A stretch of 64,000 bases of DNA, taken from the NCBI GenBank assembly GCA_001464955.1, contig LNEM01000029.1:1-64000 (forward strand), in the 5' to 3' direction. The stretch is from Rhizobiales bacterium Ga0077537. Its GTDB lineage: Bacteria > Pseudomonadota > Alphaproteobacteria > Rhizobiales > Hyphomicrobiaceae. Shown in pieces: positions 11,041 through 20,093 of the stretch (within the stretch, counting starts at the first letter, position 1; each line of letters begins with the position of its first letter). The translations under genes and the position numbers were made by a program. The notes beneath the pieces are model-generated. The model searched no databases and had not been told where the DNA came from. It saw only the letters and a list, made by a program, of their open reading frames with translations.

Positions 11041-11781
11041 ATGCCAGCCCAGAGCACAATCGTCCTGATCCCGGCGCGCCTGAAGGCGACGCGGCTGCCG
11101 GACAAGCCGCTCGCCGATATCGGCGGCGAGCCGATGATCGTGCATGTCTGGCGCCGGGCCATGGAAGCGGAGGTCGGACGGGTGGTCGTGGCAACCGACT
11201 CCGAGGACGTGCGCGCGGCGATCCGGAAAGCCGGTGGCGAAGCCGTCATGACGCGGGACGACCATGCCTCGGGCTCGGACCGGATCTTCGAGGCGCTGAG
11301 CCGCATCGATCCCGACGCGGACCGGGACGTCGTCGTCAACGTGCAGGGTGATCTGCCGACGCTCGAGCCGCGCCTCATCCGTACGTGCCTCGCGGCCCTG
11401 GCCAAGCGCGAGGTGCATATCGCGACGCTCGCCGCCGAAATCCGGGACCCGGAGGAACGGACCAATCCCAACGTCGTGAAGGTGGTGGGCACGGCGGCGG
11501 GCCCCGGCGTGCTGCGCGCCCTCTATTTCACGCGCGCCACGGCACCGTGGGGCGATGGGCCGCTCTATCATCACATCGGGCTCTACGCCTACAAGCGGAG
11601 TGCGCTCGAACGTTTCGTCGGGCTCAAGCCGTCGCCGCTCGAGCTACGGGAGCGCCTCGAGCAGTTGCGCGCCCTCGAAGACAACATGCGGATCGACGTG
11701 GCGATCGTCGACACCGTGCCGCTCGGCGTCGACACACCCGAAGACCTCGAACGCGCGCGGCGTGCGCTGGCTCGCGCCTGA
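11041..11781 (+). CDS. kdsB: 3-deoxy-manno-octulosonate cytidylyltransferase
   Basis: This enzyme activates Kdo with CTP to give CMP-Kdo for the lipid A-Kdo core of LPS. The N-terminal nucleotide-binding segment [18 protein letters not shown] is diagnostic. It is followed by VATDSEDV, the [12 protein letters not shown] motif, [11 protein letters not shown], and the C-terminal [13 protein letters not shown] with [12 protein letters not shown]. At 246 residues it has the usual family length. The ATG at 11041 matches the normal family N-terminus; an in-frame ATG at 11002 with AGGA in front would add 13 residues and cannot be excluded. pheA follows by about 30 bases in the same direction. Confidence 0.93.
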   Translation: MPAQSTIVLIPARLKATRLPDKPLADIGGEPMIVHVWRRAMEAEVGRVVVATDSEDVRAAIRKAGGEAVMTRDDHASGSDRIFEALSRIDPDADRDVVVNVQGDLPTLEPRLIRTCLAALAKREVHIATLAAEIRDPEERTNPNVVKVVGTAAGPGVLRALYFTRATAPWGDGPLYHHIGLYAYKRSALERFVGLKPSPLELRERLEQLRALEDNMRIDVAIVDTVPLGVDTPEDLERARRALARA

Positions 11782-11811
11782 CATCACAGCACCTCCAAGG
11801 AAGACGATCGC

Positions 11812-12738
11812 ATGGCAAAGTCGAAGGCGGCCACGAGCGCGCGGGCGAAAATCTCGTATCAGGGCGAGCCCGGCGCCAACTCGCACACCGCGTGCACGCA
11901 GGTGAACACCGAACTCGAGCCGATGCCGTGCCCGACGTTCGAGGACGCCATCGGCGCCGTCCAGTCGGGTGAGGCGCAGTACGCCATGATCCCGATCGAG
12001 AACTCGCTCGCCGGCCGGGTCGCCGACATCCACCATCTGCTGCCGAACTCGGGGCTCTACATCGTCGGCGAGCATTTCCTGCCGATCCGCCATCAGCTGA
12101 TGGCGATCCGGGGGGCCAAGCTCGAGCAGATCACAGACCTCTACAGCCACGTGCACGCGCTCGGGCAATCGCGGAAGCTCATCCGCAAGCACAATCTGAA
12201 GCCGCATGTCGCGGGCGACACGGCCGGGGCTGCACGGCAGGTCGCCGAGTGGGGCGATCCGACCCGGGCCGCGCTGGCGCCGAAGCTCGCGGCCGAGATC
12301 TACGGGCTCGACATTCTCGCCAGCGACGTCGATGACGAGGCGCACAACACGACGCGGTTCGTGATCCTGTCGAAGGAGCCCGACGACGCGGAGCCCGACA
12401 ACGGCCCCGTCATCACCACCTTCATCTTCAACGTCCGCAACGTGCCGGCGGCCCTCTACAAGGCCATGGGCGGCTTCGCCACCAACGGCATCAACATGAC
12501 CAAGCTCGAGAGCTATCAGGTCAACGGCGAATTCACGGCCACGATGTTCTACGCCGACATCGAGGGGCATCCGGCAGACCGTGGCGTAAGGCTCGCACTC
12601 GAAGAACTCTCGTTCTTCTCGACGGAGCTGCGCATCCTCGGGACCTATCCGGCGAGCCCCTATCGCGCCGAGATCCGGCGCCGGGCCGAGGCCGCGCAGG
12701 CCGCTGCAGGCGCGGCAGCCGGGCGACGGAAGGTCTAG
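11812..12738 (+). CDS. pheA: Prephenate dehydratase
   Basis: This enzyme converts prephenate to phenylpyruvate in phenylalanine synthesis. The 308-residue protein is the monofunctional alphaproteobacterial type without a chorismate mutase domain. It opens with ISYQGEPGANSH, has IPIENSLAGRV, and shows the catalytic Thr in NTTRF near residue 182. A C-terminal ACT domain carries TKLESYQVNG, the phenylalanine feedback site. It ends in an Ala/Arg-rich tail. It lies just behind kdsB and is probably co-transcribed with it. Confidence 0.94.
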   Translation: MAKSKAATSARAKISYQGEPGANSHTACTQVNTELEPMPCPTFEDAIGAVQSGEAQYAMIPIENSLAGRVADIHHLLPNSGLYIVGEHFLPIRHQLMAIRGAKLEQITDLYSHVHALGQSRKLIRKHNLKPHVAGDTAGAARQVAEWGDPTRAALAPKLAAEIYGLDILASDVDDEAHNTTRFVILSKEPDDAEPDNGPVITTFIFNVRNVPAALYKAMGGFATNGINMTKLESYQVNGEFTATMFYADIEGHPADRGVRLALEELSFFSTELRILGTYPASPYRAEIRRRAEAAQAAAGAAAGRRKV

Positions 12739-12757
12739 TCGCAGACCAGCTGTCGGT

Positions 12758-14566
12758 TCAGCCGAGCATGGCGTCGGTCATCTCGCGATGCCAGGCGGCG
12801 TCCATCGCGATGCGACCTGCAGCGGCCTCGCCGCGCGGCAGCACCGTCTCGAACACGTGGCGACACGTCAGGATCAGGCCTTCGAGAAAGTCGCGGCCGG
12901 ATGCCGGTGCCATGGCGCGCAGCCCGTGCGCGCGGCGGGCCTGCTCGAGCCAGATCCATGCGAAGACCGTGGTGCCGGCAAGCTCCATGAAGTCCGTCGC
13001 GTGGGCGTAGGCGTGGCGGCGGCCGCGATCGCCGGCCGTTGCGGTGAGGCGCGTCGCCGTCCGTCCGAGGCGCTCCACGGCCTCGCCGAGACGCGCGCCG
13101 AGCGGTGCCAGTTCCGGATCGGCAATCGCCGCCGCCGCCGCCGTTGCCTGCATGGTGTCGAGGAGCAGTTTCCAGCCACGCCCTTCGGCCATCGTGACCT
13201 TGCGGCCGATAAGATCCACCGCCTGGATGCCGTTGGTGCCTTCGTGGATGGGGTTCAGCCGGTTGTCCCGATAATGCAGCTCCAGGGGAAAATCGCGCGT
13301 GTAGCCGGCGCCGCCCAGAACCTGCATGGCGTTGTTATTGGCTGCGAGCGCCTCCTCCGACAGCCACGCCTTGAAAACGGGCGTCAGGACGTCGAGCAGG
13401 AGCGCGGCGTCGTGCCGGGCGGGCGGCTCGGTTGCAGCGGCCTTCAGATCGGCCAGACGCGCGAGGTAGAGCGCGAGCGCGATTCCGCCTTCCGCGACGG
13501 CCTTCTGTTGCAGGAGCATGCGCCGGACGTCCGCGTGCTCGACGAGCGGCACCTGGGGCGAGGCGGGGTCCTTCTGGTCGGGATGGCGGCCCTGGAGGCG
13601 TTCGCGGGCGTAGGCCAGCGACAACCGATAGCCGGCGCTCGCATGGGCCACGGCTCCCATCGCCACGCCGATGCGCGCCTCGTTCATCATCGTGAACATG
13701 CACGCGAGGCCATCTCCCGGCCGGCCCACGATCTCGCCGATGGTGTCGCCGCCCTCGCCCACATTCAGCACGGTATTGACGGTGCCGCGCTGCCCCATCT
13801 TGTGGTTGAGGCCGGCGAGCGCGACGTGGTTCCAGATCGCCGGACGGCCGTCGGCGTCGAGACGGCGGCGCGGCACGATGAAGAGCGAGATGCCCTTCAC
13901 GCCGGGCGGCGCTCCGGCGATCCGGGACAGCATCAGGTGGACGATGTTTTCGCCCATGTCGTGTTCGCCACCCGAGATCCACATCTTGCTGCCGCGCAGC
14001 GCATAGGTGCCGTCGGGGAGCGGGCGCGCCTCGGTGCGGATATCGCCCAGCGAGGATCCGGCCTGTGGCTCCGACAACGCCATGGTGCCGTGAAAGCGGC
14101 CTTCGAGCATGGGGGTCATGTAACGCTGGCGCTGGCTCGGCGTGCCGTGGTGGGCCAGAAGCTCGGCCGCGCTCGACGTCAGCATGGCGTAGTTGGCAAT
14201 GGAGATATTCGCGGCCTGGAAGTGAACGAACGCTGCATTGGCGATCGTGCGGGGCAGGCCGAGGCCGCCATGCTCCATCGGTGCCGTCATGGCGGGGAAG
14301 CCTGCCTGCCGGTAGGCCTCGAGCGCCGCGCCGGTCGCCGCCGGCAGGACGACGCGGCCGTTCTCGGCGATCGGCTCGTTGTCGTCGAGGTGACGATAGC
14401 TCGGGAGGAAGACGTCGGCCGCCAGACGCGCGGCGGTGTCGACGATCGCGTCGGCGCCGGGGCGGTCGTGGCTCGCGAACCGTGGCAGGCGGAACAGGCG
14501 CTCGACATCCAGCACCTCGTGGAGCACGAAGTCGAGGTGTCGGCGATCGATCAGAGGCAGGGTCAC
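12758..14566 (-). CDS. Acyl-CoA dehydrogenase with C-terminal extension (DmdC/FadE-like)
   Basis: An FAD-dependent acyl-CoA dehydrogenase of 602 residues, longer than the usual 380-residue type. It belongs to the subgroup with an extra C-terminal helical domain that includes DmdC and several proteobacterial FadE-like enzymes. Visible elements are MALSEPQAGSSLGDI (flavin/substrate region), GSKMWISGGEHD, GVKGISLFIVP, and the catalytic Glu in NPIHEGTNGIQA. I chose GTG at 14566 because GGGGAG lies about seven bases upstream; the open frame extends further to 14647 without a better signal. It converges with pheA, with about 20 bases between stops. Confidence 0.87.
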   Translation of the reverse strand: MTLPLIDRRHLDFVLHEVLDVERLFRLPRFASHDRPGADAIVDTAARLAADVFLPSYRHLDDNEPIAENGRVVLPAATGAALEAYRQAGFPAMTAPMEHGGLGLPRTIANAAFVHFQAANISIANYAMLTSSAAELLAHHGTPSQRQRYMTPMLEGRFHGTMALSEPQAGSSLGDIRTEARPLPDGTYALRGSKMWISGGEHDMGENIVHLMLSRIAGAPPGVKGISLFIVPRRRLDADGRPAIWNHVALAGLNHKMGQRGTVNTVLNVGEGGDTIGEIVGRPGDGLACMFTMMNEARIGVAMGAVAHASAGYRLSLAYARERLQGRHPDQKDPASPQVPLVEHADVRRMLLQQKAVAEGGIALALYLARLADLKAAATEPPARHDAALLLDVLTPVFKAWLSEEALAANNNAMQVLGGAGYTRDFPLELHYRDNRLNPIHEGTNGIQAVDLIGRKVTMAEGRGWKLLLDTMQATAAAAAIADPELAPLGARLGEAVERLGRTATRLTATAGDRGRRHAYAHATDFMELAGTTVFAWIWLEQARRAHGLRAMAPASGRDFLEGLILTCRHVFETVLPRGEAAAGRIAMDAAWHREMTDAMLG

Positions 14567-14773
14567 GTCGCAACTCCCCAGCGGCCACAGCATTTTGCGA
14601 GACAGCGTCCCACCGCAAGACGTAGCCGCCAGAGCGGCCGACGCCAACCCTACCCTTCGCGGCGACGGGCGACGCGCGAAATCACGTAAACTGACGATCT
14701 CGCTTGACGCCGGCCTCCGGGAACTCTCTAAGTCGAATTGTGCCGCTCGCGGCAGAGTTTATGGAGGAAGACC

Positions 14774-15157
14774 ATGAGTATCTTTGGCCGCATCTCAGAA
14801 GCCATCTTCGGAAGCCCCGCACAGGCCTCGACGGCGGCCCCGGCAGCCGGCGCAGCGCCTGCGGCAGCCATTCCCGGCACGACACCCGGCAAGCCGATGG
14901 CGGCCGTCGACGTCGCTGCCGTGCTCGACAAGCTCGCCGACGACCACGCCGAGGACCTCGACTGGAAGCGCTCGATCGTTGATCTCATGAAGCTCCTGAA
15001 GCTCGACAGCGGCCTTGCGGCGCGCAAGGAACTCGCCAAGGAGCTCAACTATACCGGTGACATGGGCGATTCGGCCGCGATGAACATCTGGCTGCACAAG
15101 CAGGTCATGGTGAAGCTCGCGGCCAACGGCGGCGTCGTCCCGGCCGAGCTGAAGTAA
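14774..15157 (+). CDS. DUF3597 family small protein
   Basis: A 127-residue protein that starts MSIFGRISEAIFG after an excellent ribosome binding site (GGAGGAAGACC). An Ala/Pro-rich segment of about 30 residues follows. The C-terminal half is a conserved helical domain: VAAVLDKLADDHAEDLDWKRSIVDLMKLL, then KELAKELNY, then a short end with AMNIWLHKQVM. This matches the DUF3597 family (YjbE/LysM-neighbour type in some annotations), whose function is unknown. It is a single-gene unit closed by a strong terminator. Confidence 0.82.
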   Translation: MSIFGRISEAIFGSPAQASTAAPAAGAAPAAAIPGTTPGKPMAAVDVAAVLDKLADDHAEDLDWKRSIVDLMKLLKLDSGLAARKELAKELNYTGDMGDSAAMNIWLHKQVMVKLAANGGVVPAELK

Positions 15158-15193
15158 GCCAGCCGCGCCACGTTCGATGGCATGACGATCCAG

Positions 15194-15219
15194 CACCCCG
15201 GGGAGATCTCCCCGGGGTG
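15194..15219. terminator. Rho-independent terminator, perfect 26-base palindrome
   Basis: A perfect inverted repeat, CACCCCGGGGAGA and its exact complement, is followed on the plus strand by TTTCTG. It ends the DUF3597 transcript. The S4-domain gene converges on it from the other side with its stop 15 bases away, so it may act in both directions. Confidence 0.85.
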
Positions 15220-15233
15220 TTTCTGTATCGGCG

Positions 15234-15686
15234 TCAGACGGGCTTCAGGAACACGCCGCGCGCGGTGCTTACCGTCACCACGATCACACCGTCGGCGGTG
15301 ACGTCGGCCAAGGTCAGCTTGGCCTTGTCGCTGAGGACCGCTGCGCCGTTCACCGAGATGCCCTCGTCGCGCAGCACCCGCTTCGCCTCGGTGTGCGAGC
15401 GCGCGAGGCCACCCGTGACCACGGCCGCGAGCACGCTCAGCTCGTTGGCAAGATCGGAGTGGGGGATCTCGATCGTTTCGGGCTCGTTCGAGGGCGGGGG
15501 TTCCGCCTCGATCTTGCGGCGTTCGGGAGCCTCAGCAACGACGTCAGACGGCACGTCGGGCTCTGGCGCCTCCACGGCGACGGCCGCCCGTTGCTTCGCC
15601 GCGCGCCGCCGAGCGGCCCGCTCGCGCGCCACCCGCTCGCCCCAGGTGCCGAGCTGCGTTCCGGATGTCCTATGAGATTTGCTCAC
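15234..15686 (-). CDS. Stand-alone S4 domain protein, paralog of TyrRS C-terminus
   Basis: A 150-residue protein in two parts. Residues 1-71 are charged and low complexity (an Arg/Ala-rich stretch around 15-40, then Pro/Glu-rich). Residues 72-150 align without gaps to the last 79 residues of the adjacent TyrRS, 40 of 79 identical by hand count, including DLANEL, LADVTADGVI and the final LKPV. The match covers the TyrRS RNA-binding S4 domain and its lead-in. The GTG start is seven bases after the tyrS stop, and the TGAGG ribosome binding site overlaps that stop, so translation is likely coupled. An RNA-binding role follows from the fold; the actual target is unknown. Confidence 0.85.
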   Translation of the reverse strand: MSKSHRTSGTQLGTWGERVARERAARRRAAKQRAAVAVEAPEPDVPSDVVAEAPERRKIEAEPPPSNEPETIEIPHSDLANELSVLAAVVTGGLARSHTEAKRVLRDEGISVNGAAVLSDKAKLTLADVTADGVIVVTVSTARGVFLKPV

Positions 15687-15693
15687 GGCGGCC

Positions 15694-16950
15694 TCAGACC
15701 GGCTTCAGCAAGACGTGCTTCTTCTTGCCGAGCGAGAGCTTGATGACGCCATCTCCCGTCACATCGGCGGGCGTCAGGCGCGCCTTCTCGTCAGTCACGG
15801 CCTGATCGTTGACCTTGAGGCCGCCTTCCTTGATCTGCCGGCGCGCCTCACCATTCGATTTGACCAGCCCGGCGGTCACGAACGCGGAGAGCACGCCCAG
15901 CTCGTTCGCGAGGTCGGCTGACGGCACGTCGACGGTGGGGAGGTCGGTTGCGAGCTGGCCGGATTCGAAGGTCTTGCGGGCGGTCTCGGCGGCGGCGGCG
16001 GCCTTGTCGCGCCCATGCACGAGCGCGGTCGCCTCTGTGGCCAGGATCTTCTTCGCCTCGTTGATCTCGGCGCCGGCAAGCGCCGCGAGACGCGCAACCT
16101 CACCCAGCGGCAGGAGCGTGAAGAGCTTCAGGAACCGCTCGACGTCGGCGTCCTCTGTGTTGCGCCAGAACTGCCAGTAGTCATAGGGGGCGAGATGATC
16201 CTCGTTGAGCCACACGGCGCCGGCGGCCGTCTTGCCCATCTTGGCGCCCGACGCCGTCGTAAGGAGCGGACACGTCAGGGCATAGAGCTGGTGCGTGCCC
16301 ATGCGGCGACCGAGGTCGACGCCCATGACGATGTTACCCCACTGGTCGGAGCCGCCCATCTGCAGATTGCAGCCGTAGCGCCGCGCCAGTTCCACGAAAT
16401 CGTAGCTCTGGAGCAGCATGTAGTTGAACTCGATGAACGACAGCTCCTGCTCGCGGTCGAGACGAAGCTTGGCAGAATCCATCGACAGCATGCGGTTGAC
16501 CGAGAAATGGCGGCCCACGTCGCGCAGGAACTCGATGTAGTTGAGCGGCGCCAGCCATTCGGCATTGTCGACCATCGCCGCCTCGCGAGGGGCGTCTCCG
16601 AAAGTCAGGAAGCGCGAGAAGACGCCCTTGATGGCGTCCTTATTGGCGTTGATCTGCTCGATCGGCAGGATGCGGCGCGTTTCGTCGCGGCCGGAGGGAT
16701 CGCCGACGCGGGTGGTGCCGCCGCCCATCAACGCGATCGGCCGGCCGGCGCCCGTCGCCTGCAGCCAGTGCAGCATCATGATCGACAGCAAGTGGCCGAC
16801 ATGGAGCGAGGCGGCGGTGCAATCATAGCCGACGTAGGAGACGATCTCGCCTTTCACTGCGAGCGCGTCGAGGCCGGCCGCATCCGAGCACTGGTGGACG
16901 TAGCCGCGCTCGGTGAGCGTGTTCAGGAAATCAGACTTCATCGTCGACAT
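15694..16950 (-). CDS. tyrS: Tyrosyl-tRNA synthetase
   Basis: A class I aminoacyl-tRNA synthetase of 418 residues that charges tRNA-Tyr. The HIGH-like motif is HVGH at residues 50-53 and the KMSKS loop is KMGKT at 237-241 (the TyrRS-type variant). The tyrosine-binding region includes YVGYDCTA and [10 protein letters not shown]. The C-terminal S4 domain is residues 340-418. I took the ATG of MSTMKSDF at 16950; the open frame reaches 16992 but family N-termini fit the shorter start. It is divergent from anmK, a common Hyphomicrobiales arrangement, and is followed by a second copy of its own S4 domain. Confidence 0.95.
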   Translation of the reverse strand: MSTMKSDFLNTLTERGYVHQCSDAAGLDALAVKGEIVSYVGYDCTAASLHVGHLLSIMMLHWLQATGAGRPIALMGGGTTRVGDPSGRDETRRILPIEQINANKDAIKGVFSRFLTFGDAPREAAMVDNAEWLAPLNYIEFLRDVGRHFSVNRMLSMDSAKLRLDREQELSFIEFNYMLLQSYDFVELARRYGCNLQMGGSDQWGNIVMGVDLGRRMGTHQLYALTCPLLTTASGAKMGKTAAGAVWLNEDHLAPYDYWQFWRNTEDADVERFLKLFTLLPLGEVARLAALAGAEINEAKKILATEATALVHGRDKAAAAAETARKTFESGQLATDLPTVDVPSADLANELGVLSAFVTAGLVKSNGEARRQIKEGGLKVNDQAVTDEKARLTPADVTGDGVIKLSLGKKKHVLLKPV

Positions 16951-16980
16951 GGGGTAGGCTCGCCGTCTTAGAACCAAGTG

Positions 16981-17026
16981 CGAGGGATTCACCCTCGCGC
17001 TCCCACCAAAGGGCGGGGCCCTTTGG
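16981..17026. repeat. Two intergenic hairpins (palindromic repeat)
   Basis: Two adjacent inverted repeats lie in the tyrS-anmK gap. CGAGGG-ATTCA-CCCTCG occupies 16981-16997, and CCAAAGGGC-GGG-GCCCTTTGG occupies 17006-17026. The second has a nine-base perfect stem. The sequence style resembles short interspersed palindromes of Hyphomicrobiales intergenic DNA. A leader structure for either gene is the alternative. Confidence 0.5.
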
Positions 17027-17084
17027 GAACCCGCGCATGGGACGTGGGGGAGCCCTTTTGGGCAAATTGCACGGGAGTGCCCCT

Positions 17085-18197
17085 ATGAGCAAGATCAGGC
17101 GCGCCTTGGGGCTCATGAGCGGGACGTCGCTCGACGGCATCGACGTGGCGCTCGTCGAGACGGATGGGGCGGCCCTCGTGCGCCGGATCGCAGCCCGAAG
17201 CGTCGCCTATCCGGAGGATTTCCGCGCCAGACTGCGGCAGGCCCTGGTCGATGCGCGCGCCGTGACCCGCAGGGACGAGCGGCTGGGCATTCTCGGCACC
17301 GTCGAGGCCGAGTTGACCGAACGCCACGGCGAGGTCGCGCTCAGGCTGATGGGCGATCTCGCGCTGCAGCCGTCGGCGCTCGATGTGATCGGTTTTCATG
17401 GGCAGACCGTGTTGCATCGACCCGAGACGGGACTCACGCTGCAGCTCGGCGACGGCGCGCGCCTGAGTGCGATGACGGGCGTCGACGTGATCTTCGACAT
17501 GCGCGCGGCGGACGTGGCGGCCGGGGGACAGGGGGCGCCGCTCGTCCCCGCCTACCATCGCGCACTCGCGAGCCGGCTGCCGCAATCGCCGGTGGCACTC
17601 GTGAACGTGGGCGGCGTCGCCAACATCACCTTCGTCAGCCGCGACGGATCGCTCGTCGCGTTCGACACAGGGCCTGGGAATGCGCTCATCGACGACCTCG
17701 TCAAGGCCGCGACGGGTGCGCCATTCGACGCCGACGGCGCCATTGCCGCGCGCGGTACGCCGGACGCCCGCGTCGTGCACGAATTCATGATGCACCCCTA
17801 CTTCGCGAAGCCGGTGCCGAAATCGCTCGATCGCAACAGTTTTCCGCCGGAACTGATCCACGGCCTGTCGTTCGAGGACGCGGTCGCGACACTGACCGCC
17901 TTCACGGCCGAGGCAATCGTCAGGGCGCGTGAGCATCTGCCCGAGGAGCCGGCGCTCTGGATCATCACGGGGGGCGGACGGCGCAACAAGAAGCTGATGT
18001 CGGCCATTGCGGCGAGGGTCGAGAACGCGGTGGTGCCGGCCGAGGCCGTCGGCCTCGATGGCGACGGGATGGAAGCCGAGGCGTGGGCCTATCTGGCGGT
18101 CCGCTCGCTCGACGGCTTGCCGTTGACATTCCCCGGCACGACCGGCGTCGGCCGCCCGACGACCGGGGGCGTGCTCGCCAAGGCGGGGCAGGCGTGA
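17085..18197 (+). CDS. anmK: Anhydro-N-acetylmuramic acid kinase
   Basis: This kinase hydrolyses and phosphorylates 1,6-anhydro-MurNAc to MurNAc-6-phosphate during cell-wall recycling. The 370-residue protein has the N-terminal phosphate loop GLMSGTSLDGIDVAL, FHGQTVLHRP, the substrate and ATP segment NVGGVANITF, FDTGPGNALIDD, and the C-terminal TGGGRRNKKLM. ATG at 17085 follows GGGAG with good spacing; the open frame back to 17037 has no better signal. Confidence 0.93.
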   Translation: MSKIRRALGLMSGTSLDGIDVALVETDGAALVRRIAARSVAYPEDFRARLRQALVDARAVTRRDERLGILGTVEAELTERHGEVALRLMGDLALQPSALDVIGFHGQTVLHRPETGLTLQLGDGARLSAMTGVDVIFDMRAADVAAGGQGAPLVPAYHRALASRLPQSPVALVNVGGVANITFVSRDGSLVAFDTGPGNALIDDLVKAATGAPFDADGAIAARGTPDARVVHEFMMHPYFAKPVPKSLDRNSFPPELIHGLSFEDAVATLTAFTAEAIVRAREHLPEEPALWIITGGGRRNKKLMSAIAARVENAVVPAEAVGLDGDGMEAEAWAYLAVRSLDGLPLTFPGTTGVGRPTTGGVLAKAGQA

Positions 18198-18308
18198 CAC
18201 ACGGGACGTGACCGCGCCCCGTCCGCCCGCCATTGCCAAAACCGCGCGTTCGCCCGACACTTCACCATCATCTTGGCCCATCACCTTCGCAAACCACGGG
18301 ATACGTCC

Positions 18309-19106
18309 ATGCTCATCCAGGCCGGCCAGCGCCGCATCCACTACGATCTGATCGGTGACGAGGGCGCGCCGCTCGTGTGTTTCGCGCATTCGCTGTCCTC
18401 CGATGGCGGCATGTGGGCCGAGCAGATGCGGCCGTTGTTGACCGAGGGCTGGCGGGTGCTGCGTGTCGACATGCGCGGCCACGGCGGGTCGGACCCCGTC
18501 GAGGGCGACTACACGATGGCGGCGCTCGCCGATGACGTGGTGCTGACGCTCGACGCGCTCGGCTTCGACAAGGCGCATTTCATCGGCCTTTCCATCGGCG
18601 GCATGATCGGGCAGGCGCTGTCCATCGGACACGGGCACCGGTTCCTCTCGTCCATGCTGTGCGACACGGCGCCCGGCACACCGCCCGGTGGCAAGGAAGC
18701 CTGGGGCCCGCGCATGGAGACCGTGCGCAAGGCGGGCTCGCTCAAACCGCTTGCCGACGGCACGATGGAGCGCTGGTTCACGGACGCCTTCAAGCCGCGC
18801 AATCCGCGCCGGTACGCAGAGATCCACTCGACGATCGCGGCGACGACGGCCACGGGTTATCTCGGCTGCGCGGCCGCGATCCTCGACTTCGACTTCATCC
18901 CGAAACTTCCCAGCGTGAAGGTGCCGACGCTCGTCGTCTGCGGCGACGACGATCAGGGGACACCACCGGCCGGCAACAAAAAGATCGCCGAACTCGTGCC
19001 CGGCGGGCGCTATGTCGAGATCGCAAACGCACGCCATTTCCCCAATGTGGAGCATCCGGACGTGTTCAACCGGATCATGATGGAGTGGCTCGCCAGCAAG
19101 CGCTGA
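18309..19106 (+). CDS. Alpha/beta-fold hydrolase (3-oxoadipate enol-lactonase-like)
   Basis: A 265-residue alpha/beta hydrolase. The nucleophile Ser is in GLSIGG, the acid Asp in CGDDDQGTP, and the His in ARHFPNVEHP. The HSLSSDGGMW segment and MRGHGGSDP are typical of PcaD-like lactonases of the 3-oxoadipate branch. It opens a plus-strand group with an amidohydrolase and an iron-type alcohol dehydrogenase, which together suggest ring-cleavage product metabolism. The exact substrate is not determinable from sequence. Confidence 0.8.
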   Translation: MLIQAGQRRIHYDLIGDEGAPLVCFAHSLSSDGGMWAEQMRPLLTEGWRVLRVDMRGHGGSDPVEGDYTMAALADDVVLTLDALGFDKAHFIGLSIGGMIGQALSIGHGHRFLSSMLCDTAPGTPPGGKEAWGPRMETVRKAGSLKPLADGTMERWFTDAFKPRNPRRYAEIHSTIAATTATGYLGCAAAILDFDFIPKLPSVKVPTLVVCGDDDQGTPPAGNKKIAELVPGGRYVEIANARHFPNVEHPDVFNRIMMEWLASKR

Positions 19107-19146
19107 GCCGACGTCCGAGCCACCTACAGCCGAGGACCTGCACACG

Positions 19147-20058
19147 ATGACGGCCGACCCCGACCACAAGGCGCCGCAGCCCAAGACAGCGCTCGCCTTC
19201 GAGATGCCAGCCGGCGCCACCGACTGCCATACGCACATCCACGGCAAGCCCAGTGAGTTTCCCTGGTACGAGGGCCGGGTCTACACGCCCGAGACCGCGT
19301 TCCCAGAAGAAATGGCCAAGCTCCACAAGGCCATCGGCATCGGGCGCGTTGTCGTCGTGACGCCGAGCGTCTACGGCACCGACAACCGGGTCAGCGTCTG
19401 GGGCATGAAGAAGCTCGGTTATCCCGCACGCGGCGTGGCCGTGATCGACGACCGGACCAGCGAAGCCGATCTCGACCAGCTTCACGCCGACGGCTTCCGG
19501 GGCATCCGGCTCAATCTCTCGACCAGCGGCATGACCGATCCGGTCGTCGCGCGCGAGAAGCTCAAGGGGGCCGCCCAACGGATGGCCCGGCGCGGCTGGC
19601 ATGTGCAGATCTTCACCTCGCTCGAGATGGTGGCGGCGCTCAAGGCCGAGATCCTCGCTGCGCCGGTTCCGGTGGTGCTCGATCATTTCGCGGGCGCCAA
19701 GGCGGCGCTCGGGACGGGTCAGCCCGGTTTCTCGGATGTGTGTGATCTGCTCCGTTCGGGGAAGGCCTACGTGAAGATCTCGGGCGCTTACCGCGCCTCG
19801 GAGAAGGGGCCTGACTTCGCCGACGCGACGCCGCTTGCACAGGCGATGATCGCGGCGAATTCGGACCGGATCGTCTGGGGCACGGACTGGCCGCATCCGG
19901 ATTCGCATACCGTGCCACCCATGAAAGCCACAGACGTGCGCCCGTTCCATGCGATCGACGACGGGTTGCTCCTCAACCAGTTGCCGACGTGGGCGCCCGA
20001 CAGCGCGGTCCGGAAGAAGATCCTCGTCGATAATCCTGCCGTTCTCTACGGCTTCTGA
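19147..20058 (+). CDS. Amidohydrolase-2 family hydrolase (2-pyrone-4,6-dicarboxylate lactonase-like)
   Basis: A TIM-barrel hydrolase of 303 residues. The metal-site pattern near the N-terminus is DCHTHIHG, followed by FPWYEGRVYTP. Further on are LDHFAG, KISGAYR, and the C-terminal Asp strand WGTDWPHP. This pattern fits the LigI-like lactonases that open 2-pyrone-4,6-dicarboxylate or related lactones. It starts 40 bases after the alpha/beta hydrolase with GAGGA before its ATG, and precedes the dehydrogenase by 35 bases, so the three genes probably form one operon. Confidence 0.82.
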   Translation: MTADPDHKAPQPKTALAFEMPAGATDCHTHIHGKPSEFPWYEGRVYTPETAFPEEMAKLHKAIGIGRVVVVTPSVYGTDNRVSVWGMKKLGYPARGVAVIDDRTSEADLDQLHADGFRGIRLNLSTSGMTDPVVAREKLKGAAQRMARRGWHVQIFTSLEMVAALKAEILAAPVPVVLDHFAGAKAALGTGQPGFSDVCDLLRSGKAYVKISGAYRASEKGPDFADATPLAQAMIAANSDRIVWGTDWPHPDSHTVPPMKATDVRPFHAIDDGLLLNQLPTWAPDSAVRKKILVDNPAVLYGF

Positions 20059-20093
20059 GTCCCCGCGCGACGGCACACGACAGGAGGCCTGGC

